Part shown: positions 15,661 through 23,915 of the stretch, piece after piece
How the letters are laid out: every line of letters begins with the position of its first letter
Numbering within the stretch: the stretch's first letter is position 1
Assembly (NCBI GenBank): GCA_029975765.1
Contig: JARKOK010000111.1
Location: 1-34,238 of the forward strand
Source: Aggregatilineales bacterium
Lineage (GTDB): Bacteria; Chloroflexota; Anaerolineae; Aggregatilineales; Phototrophicaceae
Length of the DNA stretch: 34,238 nucleotides
Direction of reading: 5' to 3'
Position numbers and translations under genes: made by a program
Notes under the pieces: model-generated
Told to the model about the DNA's origin: nothing
The model's database searches: none
The model's input: the letters and a program-made list of their open reading frames with translations, nothing else

Positions 15661-16479
15661 TTATTCCTTGATGAACTGTCGTAAATAGGTGACACTTTCG
15701 CGCGCCCACCGCGCTTCCATCGCCACCGTTTCGTCAATCGTGATCTGCATCGGCAGCCAGGCTTCGATGATGGCGTTGAACTGCCGCCCGTAATGGTTAA
15801 GCCGGTTCAGCAGCCAGGGAATATCCAGCATTCCCTGTCCGGTAGGCCGCCCGGTGATTTCAAAACCCATCGCGTGACCGGCGCGTTTGACCACAAATTC
15901 CTTGACATGCAGGTTGACCACGTAACAGCCGAGTGTTTCGACCACCATTTCCGGCCCTTCCAGCGAGCCGAACGAGTTGACGGTATCCAGGCAGATGCCC
16001 ACGTTGGGACTGTTCAGTTTTTCGATGATGCCGGCCAGTGCCTTCACTTTAAAACGGTCATGGTTTTCAATCGCCAGTGTGATGCCGGCTGCTTCCAGTT
16101 CCGGCAGCACGGCACGAATCAGGCTGACGACTTCCTCCGGCGAAGGGCGGTGGTCTTTGCTGTCCACCACCACGCGCAGAATGGACGACTTGAAGAATCT
16201 GGCGATTTCAAGATACTGCCGCAGGTGATCGGTCTGGATGCCGCGCGTGCCGACTTCGATGGCGATCAGGCGTTTGGCTGCATCGTCGCGCAGGGCGTGA
16301 AGCTGCTCGTCAGACAGCGTATGCAGCGGCAGATTGTCCGCGATTTGCACCAGCCGCAGACCGAGCCTGTCGGCGAAGTCGAGCAGCGCAAAGGCATCCA
16401 TCGGCTGTTTCGGCTGGTCGTAACCGGGCACGCCAATCGCCCAGGCCACACCATACGTGCCGAGTCCTAAAACGGTCAT
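15661..16479 (-). CDS. Xylose-isomerase-like TIM-barrel protein, possible 3-oxo-isoapionate decarboxylase
   Basis: The 272-residue protein is an AP-endonuclease-2/xylose-isomerase-like barrel. Metal-site strands are visible: ENHDRF, then GICLDTVNSFGSLEGP with the Asp, NLHVKEF with the His, and the C-terminal IIEAWLP with the Glu. GYDQPKQPMDAFALLDFADR and LVQIADNLPL are distinctive. In known D-apiose loci proteins of this fold act either as 3-oxo-isoapionate decarboxylase (OiaC) or as D-apiose isomerase. The EGP/DTVNSFG pattern makes me lean to the decarboxylase, weakly. ATG 16479 is chosen for GGAGAAAATCCC in front; the longer frame upstream runs through a palindromic repeat. It is tightly coupled to apsD. 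Confidence 0.65.
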   Translation of the reverse strand: MTVLGLGTYGVAWAIGVPGYDQPKQPMDAFALLDFADRLGLRLVQIADNLPLHTLSDEQLHALRDDAAKRLIAIEVGTRGIQTDHLRQYLEIARFFKSSILRVVVDSKDHRPSPEEVVSLIRAVLPELEAAGITLAIENHDRFKVKALAGIIEKLNSPNVGICLDTVNSFGSLEGPEMVVETLGCYVVNLHVKEFVVKRAGHAMGFEITGRPTGQGMLDIPWLLNRLNHYGRQFNAIIEAWLPMQITIDETVAMEARWARESVTYLRQFIKE

Positions 16480-16495
16480 GGGATTTTCTCCATGT

Positions 16496-16547
16496 GTAGG
16501 GGCGAGGCATCCCACAGGGATTTCCTTCGGTCATGCCTTGTCCCTAC
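16496..16547. repeat. GTAGGGG-family inverted repeat
   Basis: GTAGGGGCGAGGCAT (16496-16510) pairs at 13 of 15 positions with ATGCCTTGTCCCTAC (16533-16547). It lies 16 bases upstream of the TIM-barrel start codon. Confidence 0.7.
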
Positions 16548-16567
16548 GGATGAATTGACATTGACGC

Positions 16568-16596
16568 GTAGGGGAGGGTCTCAGACCCTCCCCTAC
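16568..16596. repeat. 29-base perfect palindrome, GTAGGGG family, copy B
   Basis: It is identical to the copy at 4160-4188 (14-base arms, GTAGGGGAGGGTCT). Its edge supplies the TAG stop (16593-16595, minus strand) of the mutarotase-like gene. Confidence 0.9.
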
Positions 16597-17660
16597 AATC
16601 GAACCCCTAATAAAAAGTGCGCGATCCGGCGAATCGCATCCGGCGCGCCAACGTAGGCCCACAGCAAAAATGTATCGGTGCTGCTGGCTCGCCCGGCGCC
16701 AATCGTCTGCCCGCTGCATTCCATTTCGCCAAAGCCTACGCCGCCCGTGCTGAACTGTCCGCCGTCGTTATAGACGTGGACGGAGTGACCTGTTTCCCCC
16801 TGTTTATCAGGTGGTTCCTCAGCATAGATGGACGATGGATTGTTGAAGAAGGAGCGTACCAGCAGATAGTCGCGGCCATCCGGCAGCGTATGATGATAGC
16901 CCATACGCCCGGACATGCAGGCGGCCTTGTAGCCCACTTTGTACTGGCGCTGGCCGGTGATGGGCAGCCGCAGGTGCGGCACGTCACCGAAGCCGACAGC
17001 CCGCGCTTCGTCCGGCACATCGCCGCAGTAATCTGAGGCGCGGATTTCCGGCGCGCAGGGGATAAGCAGTTGGCCGCCCGCATTGACCTGCACCAGATTC
17101 CAGATTTCGCTGAGGATGGGGGTGTCGTTGAGTTCAGCCAGCATCGCCGTCTGTTCATATCCGGCATATAAAACGCCGCGCAGCAGCGCAGCATCCGTGT
17201 GCAATGGGTTGGCTATCGGGCGAACGGCGCGGCGCACGTCCAGTCGCTTCGTACCGGCGGCGGTGTTGTAAGCCGTCAGGTTGATCTGCTGGTGAAACGT
17301 GACGGTATCGCCGCTGACGGTCAGGTTGTAGCTGCCGGGGTCTATGGCTGGGGGAACGGACAGCGTACCCCAGAAGTCATTACGGTCGCGGACATTGTAC
17401 TGAATCTCTGGCGCGATCCAGCAGCGTTCGCCGCCCAGATTCCAGCCGCCTTCGGCCACAAACTGCCTGAAACTCTCAGGTGAGTTTAACGCGGCCTGAT
17501 TCGTCCACAGCAGATTTTCGGAGTCTGGTGTGGGGAACAGTCCCAGCACACGCGCGCCGCGCTGCGTGACCAGGGCGCAGGCGTCACCCTGCAAGGGCAG
17601 TACGTGATATAACTCACCCGCACCGTCCAGCGTTTGTCGTAGTTGCGTCAGGGTTGGCAT
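16593..17660 (-). CDS. Putative mutarotase-fold protein of the apiose locus (DUF6786-like)
   Basis: This 355-residue protein is probably all-beta. The stretches QRGARVLGLFP, ENLLWTN and GGWNLGGERCWIAPEIQYN resemble DUF6786 and aldose-1-epimerase-like galactose-mutarotase folds, in which a sugar lies across a beta-supersandwich. Further marks are PHLRLPITGQRQYKVGYKA and VHVYNDGGQFSTGGVGFGEM. No catalytic residue can be fixed by eye. Its place between apnO and the TIM barrel suggests a task on apiose or a precursor, for example anomer or lactone handling; this is inference. It starts at ATG 17660 with AAAGG about 11 bases upstream. Its stop codon lies within a repeated palindrome, so the C-terminus may have been shortened by that element. 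Confidence 0.55.
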   Translation of the reverse strand: MPTLTQLRQTLDGAGELYHVLPLQGDACALVTQRGARVLGLFPTPDSENLLWTNQAALNSPESFRQFVAEGGWNLGGERCWIAPEIQYNVRDRNDFWGTLSVPPAIDPGSYNLTVSGDTVTFHQQINLTAYNTAAGTKRLDVRRAVRPIANPLHTDAALLRGVLYAGYEQTAMLAELNDTPILSEIWNLVQVNAGGQLLIPCAPEIRASDYCGDVPDEARAVGFGDVPHLRLPITGQRQYKVGYKAACMSGRMGYHHTLPDGRDYLLVRSFFNNPSSIYAEEPPDKQGETGHSVHVYNDGGQFSTGGVGFGEMECSGQTIGAGRASSTDTFLLWAYVGAPDAIRRIAHFLLGVRL

Positions 17661-17738
17661 GGTTTAAGCAACCTTTTTCGAGCGGGAGGCACGAACAATG
17701 CTGGCCTCCTCAGGAAAACAGGGTTATTACCTTAAAAT

Positions 17739-17830
17739 CCTCAACCCCTGCCCCCTCTCCACTGCGTAGAGAGGGGGTACATTATGCGGTTGAAGTCCCC
17801 TCTCCATAGAATGGGGTAGGGGTGGGGAGA
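17739..17830. repeat. Longer-family G/C-rich element
   Basis: CCTCAACCCCTGCCCCCTCTCC is followed by AGAGAGGGGG, GTTGAAGTCCCCTCTCC and GGGGTAGGGGTGGGGAG, the same block order as at 10413 and 26750. It occupies most of the 179-base gap between the apnO stop and the mutarotase-like start. Confidence 0.65.
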
Positions 17831-17839
17831 GAATGAATA

Positions 17840-18700
17840 CTACACTTTCACCGGTTGGTTCAGACTGTCGGTGATCTCCCGCACGCTGTGTTTCAGCGCG
17901 TCGAGGTTCATAATGTTTTCTTTCCAGTCCGGCTTGAAGATTTTTTCGTAGGCTTTGGCAATCGCTAGTTTCGCGCCGTCCGAGAAGGGGAAGCCAGAGA
18001 AGCCAAAGATGATGGCAAATTCGATGCGCGCGTGGCCGCTGAGGAATTCCCAGGCCGCGTCCGCTGGAACGCCCATCTCGACGGCTTTATCATAGGCTTC
18101 CTTAATGGCGCTGATACACGTCGCGGCGAAGGTTTCCACCAGCGCCGGTTCGAGGATTGCCATCTGCTCAACGGTGATGCGGAATGAGGTCAGCACCGGC
18201 GCGTACATATCGCGGGCGATCGCGTTGCCCTTTTCGTAATCGGCGTCCGGGCCATGATACAGCGCGTTGACGATGTGGTGTTTGGCCTTTACGCCGCCGA
18301 ACCAGTCGGTGCGGGCTTCTTCCGTCACTTCGTCATGGAACATGGGCGGGTGGCACGGATGGCTGACGAAATAGGTCAGATCGTCACGCACGGGCATCAC
18401 TTCGGCATAGGCCGCCGCTGGATCGAGGCCGATGACCATCGTGCCGGGGCGCAGCGTCGGGATGATTTCATGGGTGATCTTGCCGATTAGCCGGTCGGGC
18501 AGCGCCAGAATTACAACGTCGGCGTCGGCCAGGGCTTCAGCCTGCGGCGTGGTTTTCAGGCCGCGTTTCGCGAGATTGGCAATCCCCACTTCGCTGACTT
18601 CGACATATCGCATGTCATATTTGTCCGACATCTTCATCAGATTGTCGGTGATGCGGCAGCCCATTTTGCCGCCCGCGCCCATGAGTGCAACTTTCAACAT
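17840..18700 (-). CDS. apnO: D-apionate oxidoisomerase
   Basis: It likely converts D-apionate to 3-oxo-isoapionate by NAD-dependent oxidation with migration of a hydroxymethyl group, similar in logic to ketol-acid reductoisomerase. The 286-residue protein opens VALMGAGGKMG (Gly8, Gly10, Gly11, Gly14), a dinucleotide-binding loop. It continues DADVVILALPDRLIGKITHE and DPAAAYAEVMPVRDDLTYFV, then the distinctive VSHPCHPPMFHDEVTEEA. A helical C-terminal half (FSGFPFSDGAKLAIAKAYEK) would form the shared active site of a dimer. Generic annotation calls such proteins phosphogluconate-dehydrogenase C-terminal-like. The locus context makes ApnO the best call. ATG 18700 has AGGAG eleven bases upstream. 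Confidence 0.82.
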   Translation of the reverse strand: MLKVALMGAGGKMGCRITDNLMKMSDKYDMRYVEVSEVGIANLAKRGLKTTPQAEALADADVVILALPDRLIGKITHEIIPTLRPGTMVIGLDPAAAYAEVMPVRDDLTYFVSHPCHPPMFHDEVTEEARTDWFGGVKAKHHIVNALYHGPDADYEKGNAIARDMYAPVLTSFRITVEQMAILEPALVETFAATCISAIKEAYDKAVEMGVPADAAWEFLSGHARIEFAIIFGFSGFPFSDGAKLAIAKAYEKIFKPDWKENIMNLDALKHSVREITDSLNQPVKV

Positions 18701-18791
18701 GATTGAGAACTCCTAAAAATGAACAGTCAACATTGAATTGGTCTGCAAAGTCGTTCTTTCACGACGGCTTTGTTCGTTCAGATACTTTTCT

Positions 18792-18843
18792 GTAGGGGCC
18801 GCCTATGTGCGCGCCCTGGGCGACCACACAGGGTCGCCCCTAC
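18792..18843. repeat. GTAGGGG-family inverted repeat
   Basis: GTAGGGGC (18792-18799) pairs with GCCCCTAC (18836-18843), and an inner hairpin GGGCGACC/GGTCGCCC overlaps the right half. It lies between the last transporter gene and apnO and could trim or attenuate the operon transcript. Confidence 0.7.
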
Positions 18844-18854
18844 GGTTTTGGTGT

Positions 18855-19883
18855 TCAGCTTTCCACCGGACGGATGAACCGCCGTTTAAGTTTGACGAGG
18901 TTGGCTTCGCGCAGGCTGTCAAAGAAAACGGCGATGAAGATGATGCCGCCGCGCACCATCGGCTGGATGTACAGGTTGACGTTGTTGAATTGCAGCATGT
19001 ACTGCACCATCTGGATCAGCAGCGCGCCGATCACCGTCCCCAACACATTACCAACGCCGCCAAACAGGCTGGTGCCGCCCAGCACAGCCGCCGCGATAGC
19101 ATCAAACTCCTTACCTTCGGCGAAACTGCGGTCAAGCCGCCCGATCTGCGCGATCAGGATGAAACCCGCCAGCGCCGCGCAGAAACCCGACACGATGTAG
19201 ACGGTGGCCGTCACCCGGTCACTGTTGATACCGGCCTTCTTCGCCACTTCCACGTCATTGCCAACGGCATAGACCTGCCGCCCTAAAGGCGTGCGCGTCA
19301 GGATGAGGTACGCCAGGGCAACGACAATGCCAAAGGCGATGATCGGCATCGGGATGCCCAACGGAGAGATCAGGCCGAAGTCGAGCATCTGTCGCGGAAA
19401 GTCAATCTGTTTGGACTCCGTCAGCGCCGTGCCGATGCCGCGCCCAACGACCAGCGTGCCGAGCGTGACCATGAACGGCACAATCTTCAGCCTGACGATG
19501 CAGAAGGCGTTAAAGGCACCAAACAGCGTGCCGACCAGCAGCGCGACCAGCAGCGCCGGTATCACGTCAAATCCCTGATGGCGCATCAGCAGCCCGGCCA
19601 CGACGGACGACAGGTACATATTCGAACCCACCGACAGGTCAATCCCGGCAGTCAGCAGCACAAACGTCATGCCGACGGCGATGATGCCGGTGAAGGATGC
19701 CTGCTTGGTGATATTGATGATGCTGTTCAGGAGGTTGTTGCCTTCAAACAGCTTGGGCGACGACAAACCAAAGATCACGAACACGGCGATGAACAGGACG
19801 ATAGTGGAATAGTTCAGCAGCAGTTGGGCAGCGTTGGTGCGCCCATTTGCGCTGCTTTTGGGTTTCAGAATATTCACGCTCAT
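18855..19883 (-). CDS. Sugar ABC transporter permease (ribose RbsC class), second subunit
   Basis: This 342-residue membrane protein has 8-10 hydrophobic spans and typical BPD_transp_2 stretches: GITMTFVLLTAGIDLSVGS-like (GMTFVLLTAGIDLSVGSNMY), FNAFCIVRLKIVPFMVTLGT, and near the end AAAVLGGTSLFGGVGNVLGT. It belongs to the importer class for pentoses and related sugars. Its ATG overlaps the ATPase stop by four bases (ATGA), so the two are coupled. With the permease at 21412 it would form a heterodimeric channel. The substrate, D-apiose, is inferred from the downstream enzymes. Confidence 0.9.
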   Translation of the reverse strand: MSVNILKPKSSANGRTNAAQLLLNYSTIVLFIAVFVIFGLSSPKLFEGNNLLNSIINITKQASFTGIIAVGMTFVLLTAGIDLSVGSNMYLSSVVAGLLMRHQGFDVIPALLVALLVGTLFGAFNAFCIVRLKIVPFMVTLGTLVVGRGIGTALTESKQIDFPRQMLDFGLISPLGIPMPIIAFGIVVALAYLILTRTPLGRQVYAVGNDVEVAKKAGINSDRVTATVYIVSGFCAALAGFILIAQIGRLDRSFAEGKEFDAIAAAVLGGTSLFGGVGNVLGTVIGALLIQMVQYMLQFNNVNLYIQPMVRGGIIFIAVFFDSLREANLVKLKRRFIRPVES

Positions 19884-21415
19884 GCGCCGTTACTCCCGTT
19901 ACCGTTGCTGCTCTCGCGGAAGGCTGCCCGGAGGATGGCCTCCTGGTCGAACTCCTCCCGCGTGAAGTGACCAAAAACCTCGCCCCGGCTCATCACCACG
20001 ATGCGGTCACACATGCCCATCAGTTCTTCCAGTTCGGAGGAGATGAACAGGACGCCGCTGCCGCTGGCTGCAAGCTGGTCAATGATGCTGTAAATTTCGT
20101 ACTTCGCGCCCACGTCAATACCGCGTGTTGGTTCATCCATGATGAACACGGAAGGTTTTGACAGCAGCCACTTGGCAACGACGACTTTCTGCTGGTTGCC
20201 GCCGCTCAGACTCTTGGCCGGCTGGACGACGATGCTGCCGCTTTTCAACTGCAACTGGTTCGCCACTTGTCCGGCGGCGCTGACCATCTCGTGCTGGTTG
20301 ATGACCTGTGTCACCTTACCGGCGAAAGCGGGCAGCGATACCAGCGCGATGTTGTCCGCGATGTTGATGTTCATCAGCAGCCCTTCTTCGCGGCGGTTTT
20401 CGGTCACGAAGGCGATATTGTGGCGGATACTCTGGCGGACGGATGAACGGTTAAGCGCCCGGTCATTGACCCTGACTTCGCCCTGCTCGAACGTATCCAG
20501 GCCAAATAACATGCGCGCCAGTTCGGTACGCCCCGAACCCATCAGCCCGAACAGCCCAACCACTTCACCCCGGTTCACCTTCAGATGCACGTTTTCAACA
20601 ATACCTTTGGCCGAAATACCCCTCAGTTCCAGCAGCGGTTCGCCGGTCGGAACGGAGGTGCGTTCGGGATATAACTGCTCGATGCTGCGCCCGACCATCA
20701 GCGCGATCATACGGTTGGTGTCGAAGTTCCGCGCCGGTTCCTGCGTGACCAGCAGGCCGTCACGCATGACGGCGATCTGGTCAGAAATCGCCAGCACATC
20801 GGTCAGGATGTGCGAGATATAGACCAGCGCCTTGCCCTGCTCCCGCAGACGGCGCATGATCTCAAACAACTTTTCGGTCTCGCGGTTGGTCAGGGAGGTG
20901 GTCGGCTCATCGAAGATAATCAGCGAAGCATCCAGATACAGCGCCTTCGCGATTTCCGCCAGCTGGCGCTCGCCCGGCGACATCCGGTCTACCTGCATAT
21001 CGGGCGACAGGTCGAGGCCGACGGCGGCCAGCACTTCGCGGGTGTGGCGGCGGACGGCGGCGCGGTCAATGAACCGGAATGGGCCGCGTCCGATAGTCGG
21101 GAAACCTTCGATGAAGATGTTTTCCGCGATGGTCAGGTTGGTGAACAGGTTCAGTTCCTGATGGATGAACGCGATGCGGGCGCGGGTGGCATCGGCAGGG
21201 TTGCGCGGCGCGTAGGGTTTGCCCTGGTAGAGCATCAGGCCGCTGTCCGGCTGCACCACGCCGCCGATCAGGTTCATCAGCGTGCTTTTGCCCGCGCCGT
21301 TCTGCCCGATCAGGCCGAGGATTTCGCCCGCGCCTACCCTGATGCTGACCTCCCGAACGGCGGGAATACCAAAGAAGGTTTTGCTGATCTGCTGCGTTTC
21401 GAGCACAGGGGTCAC
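19880..21415 (-). CDS. Sugar ABC transporter ATP-binding protein (RbsA class, two domains)
   Basis: The product has 511 residues with two nucleotide-binding domains. The first has Walker A GQNGAGKST (37-45), signature MSPGERQLAEIAKAL and Walker B SLIIFDEPTTSL. The second has a degenerate Walker A (GLMGSGRTELAR), the full signature LSGGNQQKVVVAKWL and DEPTRGIDVGAK, all as usual for carbohydrate-uptake CUT2 ATPases. It powers both permeases encoded beside it. It starts with GTG at 21415, overlapping the preceding permease stop by four bases (GTGA). The three transporter genes therefore form one tightly coupled block. Confidence 0.95.
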   Translation of the reverse strand: MTPVLETQQISKTFFGIPAVREVSIRVGAGEILGLIGQNGAGKSTLMNLIGGVVQPDSGLMLYQGKPYAPRNPADATRARIAFIHQELNLFTNLTIAENIFIEGFPTIGRGPFRFIDRAAVRRHTREVLAAVGLDLSPDMQVDRMSPGERQLAEIAKALYLDASLIIFDEPTTSLTNRETEKLFEIMRRLREQGKALVYISHILTDVLAISDQIAVMRDGLLVTQEPARNFDTNRMIALMVGRSIEQLYPERTSVPTGEPLLELRGISAKGIVENVHLKVNRGEVVGLFGLMGSGRTELARMLFGLDTFEQGEVRVNDRALNRSSVRQSIRHNIAFVTENRREEGLLMNINIADNIALVSLPAFAGKVTQVINQHEMVSAAGQVANQLQLKSGSIVVQPAKSLSGGNQQKVVVAKWLLSKPSVFIMDEPTRGIDVGAKYEIYSIIDQLAASGSGVLFISSELEELMGMCDRIVVMSRGEVFGHFTREEFDQEAILRAAFRESSNGNGSNGA

Positions 21416-22599
21416 GAGCGCACCTCCCGGTTCATCAGGCGGGTACGGGTGATGTCCAGCAGCGCCGCAATCAGGATGACGACACCTTTTACCGCGTCAA
21501 TCACAAACGGCGATAGTTTCATGGCGTTGAGGATGTTCAGCAGCAGGACAAAAAAGGCCACACCGAAGAATGTGCCCTTGATCGTCCCCTTGCCGCCAAA
21601 CAGGCTGGTGCCGCCGATGACTGCCGCGCCGATGATGTCCATCAGCAGGCCATCACCCAGCGAGGGGCGGCCAATTTCCAGCCGCGCCGAGTAGAGAATG
21701 GCCGAGACCGCCGCGCAGAAGCCGCTGAAAGCGTAGACCATCATAATGACCCGGCTGCCGGGCACGCCGGACACTTCCGACGCCCGGCGGTTGGTGCCGA
21801 TAGAGTACATCTGGCGGCCAAACACGGTCCGTTTGAGGATGAACTGCGCCACCACCGCCAGGCCGACGGCGATCACGAACGGGTACGAGATGAGAGGTAA
21901 AACCTCGCGCCGGGCAATTTCCGGCGTCAGTTTAGGACCGAAGTAGACTGAAACAATATCGCCTTTGCCAAGCAGCAGGAAATCAGCCGGCAGGCCGGAA
22001 ACATTACGGGAAGCGGTCAGCCACAGCGCCAGTGCGCTGAAAAATATCATGGAAACCAGCGTTACCATGAACGGCGCCATCTTAAAACGGGTGATGGCAA
22101 AACCGTTCCACAGCCCGATCAGCGTGCCAAACAGCAGCATCACGATGACACCGATGGGGGTTGAATTAGGAACGCCCGCCAGGATGCCGCCTTTGTCGGA
22201 AATCAGAGTTCCCCACAGTGGGCTTTTATCAAACGTTGCGGCATCGAGCGTCTGGGTGATAAAGAGCGCACCCACCACGCTGGTGACAGCCATAATCGAA
22301 GTCACCGACAGGTCAATACCACCAAGAATCAGGACGAACGTCTGGCCGATAGCGACAGCCAGCAGCGGCCACATGTTGGCAAGCTGGTTGCTGATATTGA
22401 TCGGAGCGGATAAGGTTGGAAAGGCCGTTGAGGCCAGGACAAAGAAAATGATAATTAAGTAGAGGACAAAATAGTCTGACAGCAGCACCCGCCGCAGAAA
22501 CGTCAGCAGCGGATTTCCAGTCCGGCGCGGCGCGGTTTCCACGACAATCGAGGGGGACAGGCTGACGGCGGATTTCAAACGATCATCAAGAGTAGACAC
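21412..22599 (-). CDS. Sugar ABC transporter permease (ribose RbsC class), first subunit
   Basis: This 395-residue BPD_transp_2 protein is longer than its partner. It has a cytoplasmic N-terminal extension of about 35 residues and an extra hydrophilic stretch after DLSVTSIMAVTSVVGALFIT (DAATFDKSPLWGTLISDKGG). Family segments include FVLILGGIDLSVTSIMA, NGFAITRFKMAPFMVTLVSM and GAAVIGGTSLFGGKGTIKGT. It starts with GTG 22599 behind GAGGCAGAAACC. It is separated from the binding-protein gene by 166 bases carrying a large inverted repeat, a layout that often lowers permease levels relative to the binding protein. Confidence 0.9.
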   Translation of the reverse strand: MSTLDDRLKSAVSLSPSIVVETAPRRTGNPLLTFLRRVLLSDYFVLYLIIIFFVLASTAFPTLSAPINISNQLANMWPLLAVAIGQTFVLILGGIDLSVTSIMAVTSVVGALFITQTLDAATFDKSPLWGTLISDKGGILAGVPNSTPIGVIVMLLFGTLIGLWNGFAITRFKMAPFMVTLVSMIFFSALALWLTASRNVSGLPADFLLLGKGDIVSVYFGPKLTPEIARREVLPLISYPFVIAVGLAVVAQFILKRTVFGRQMYSIGTNRRASEVSGVPGSRVIMMVYAFSGFCAAVSAILYSARLEIGRPSLGDGLLMDIIGAAVIGGTSLFGGKGTIKGTFFGVAFFVLLLNILNAMKLSPFVIDAVKGVVILIAALLDITRTRLMNREVRS

Positions 22600-22652
22600 G
22601 GTTTCTGCCTCAACTTCCGTGTGCAGGACACAACCGGGCGGGGAACCATTGT

Positions 22653-22729
22653 AACCGTAGGGGAGGGCTGCAAGGTCACCCTGGGGCGGGTCACGTCCTT
22701 CAGTCGCACCCTGGCCCGCCCCTACGGTT
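22653..22729. repeat. GTAGGGG-family inverted repeat between binding protein and permease genes
   Basis: AACCGTAGGGG (22653-22663) pairs perfectly with CCCCTACGGTT (22719-22729), 77 bases overall, with CTGGGGCGGG and CCTGGCCCG inside. In an operon mRNA this would fold into a long hairpin just after the binding-protein stop codon. Confidence 0.75.
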
Positions 22730-22765
22730 CAGCCGGAATAAACCGGCCTCCCCATGTTCGATGGT

Positions 22766-23803
22766 TTACTGATCGAGGAAACCCTCACGGTAGAGCTTGC
22801 AGCCCCACATATCGTCACTCTGCCAGATGAAGTTACCCGCCGTCAGCGCGAAACCGGGGTCGAGCAGCACTTCGTTCGGCTGGGTGTCGCCCTCTTCAAC
22901 GGCCTGGAGCAGGCGGTTCATCGTCAGTTCGGCTTCATAGAACAGGTTCTGCACGCCGGTCGCGTCCACCAGACCCTGTTCAATCAGCATACAGGCGGTG
23001 GCATCGCCGTCGAGACCAGCCATCAGGACATGGTTCGGGTCGCCCATCGGCACCCACTTGCCGCGCGGTTCCAGCACCGAACGGATGGTGGGGAACAGGA
23101 AGTCCGACGAGGTGTAGAGGAAGTCCACATCCGGGTTGGCGGTGATGGCGGCTTCCAGGTTCGCCAGCGCGGTGGCCGCGTCCCATTCCGAGGCAACTTC
23201 AATCGGATCGGCGAACATGCCGGGGTATTTCTCGTTGTAACGATTGATGACGTTGAAGAAACCTTCACGGCGGCCAATGGCGTTGGTGTCCTGCAGCGCA
23301 CCGACGACGATCAACGGCTTGATCGGTTTGCCAGTGGCTTCCCACTTCGCCAGCGCCTTCTGAGCGATGAATTCAACGGCCTGTTCGGTGGCGCTCACGT
23401 TGTCGGCGACGACGGTGATGCCCTTGCTGCGATCATTGGGCGGACGGTTGAAGACCGCTATCGGAATGTCGGCGTCCTGCGCTTCGTTGATGATGGTCAC
23501 GGCGCTGTCACCGTCCTGCGGGATGATGATGATGCCGTCCACGCCCTGGGCGATGCACTCGCGCACCTGCTCAAGCTGGCGGTCGGGGTTTTCGTTGGCG
23601 TTGTATTCCAGCACTTCATGCCCCTGCTCACGCAGCGTTTCGGTGATGGCCTTGTGGCCGGCAACCCAGAATTCCGTTTCCAAATCCTGGAAGCCAAAAC
23701 AAATGGTCAGCTTATCCTGGGCCAGGGTTGTGCCGAACATCATCGTCGCCAGTAATGCGACCACAATGAGAGCAATCCCGTGTTTTGTCAATTTATTGAA
23801 CAT
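22766..23803 (-). CDS. Sugar ABC transporter substrate-binding protein (ribose-binding class), probably for D-apiose
   Basis: The 345-residue periplasmic-binding-protein fold (Peripla_BP_4) is preceded by a signal peptide, HGIALIVVALLATMMFGTTLAQ, cleaved near residue 28; there is no lipobox. The mature part opens LTICFGFQDLETEFWVAGHK and has the hinge-domain patterns AQGVDGIIIIPQD, IPIAVFNRPP and GDATACMLIEQGLVDATGVQ. It would bind the sugar outside the membrane and deliver it to the two permeases. I start at ATG 23803, behind GGAAAGGAAATAAATCC, and discard an 17-residue upstream extension. Apiose as ligand is inferred from the catabolic genes; solute-binding proteins of this class were how the D-apiose pathways were found. 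Confidence 0.88.
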   Translation of the reverse strand: MFNKLTKHGIALIVVALLATMMFGTTLAQDKLTICFGFQDLETEFWVAGHKAITETLREQGHEVLEYNANENPDRQLEQVRECIAQGVDGIIIIPQDGDSAVTIINEAQDADIPIAVFNRPPNDRSKGITVVADNVSATEQAVEFIAQKALAKWEATGKPIKPLIVVGALQDTNAIGRREGFFNVINRYNEKYPGMFADPIEVASEWDAATALANLEAAITANPDVDFLYTSSDFLFPTIRSVLEPRGKWVPMGDPNHVLMAGLDGDATACMLIEQGLVDATGVQNLFYEAELTMNRLLQAVEEGDTQPNEVLLDPGFALTAGNFIWQSDDMWGCKLYREGFLDQ

Positions 23804-23915
23804 GGATTTATTTCCTTTCCAAAGTAAATAAAACACGATTGTTGGATCGGACATGGAGTGCCGGTGTGTCCTTTTCGCTCCCTCCTTTTAGTTTATTTCT
23901 CCGAAAACTCGCTCA

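Noticed and set aside
16480-16515. N-terminal extension of the TIM-barrel protein (from 16515)
   Set aside because: The extra residues translate through a palindromic repeat and a ribosome site stands right before ATG 16479.
16590-16612. tRNA T-arm-like sequence (GGGGTTCGATTG on the minus strand)
   Set aside because: It codes for the end of the mutarotase-like protein and no acceptor or anticodon arms can be formed around it.
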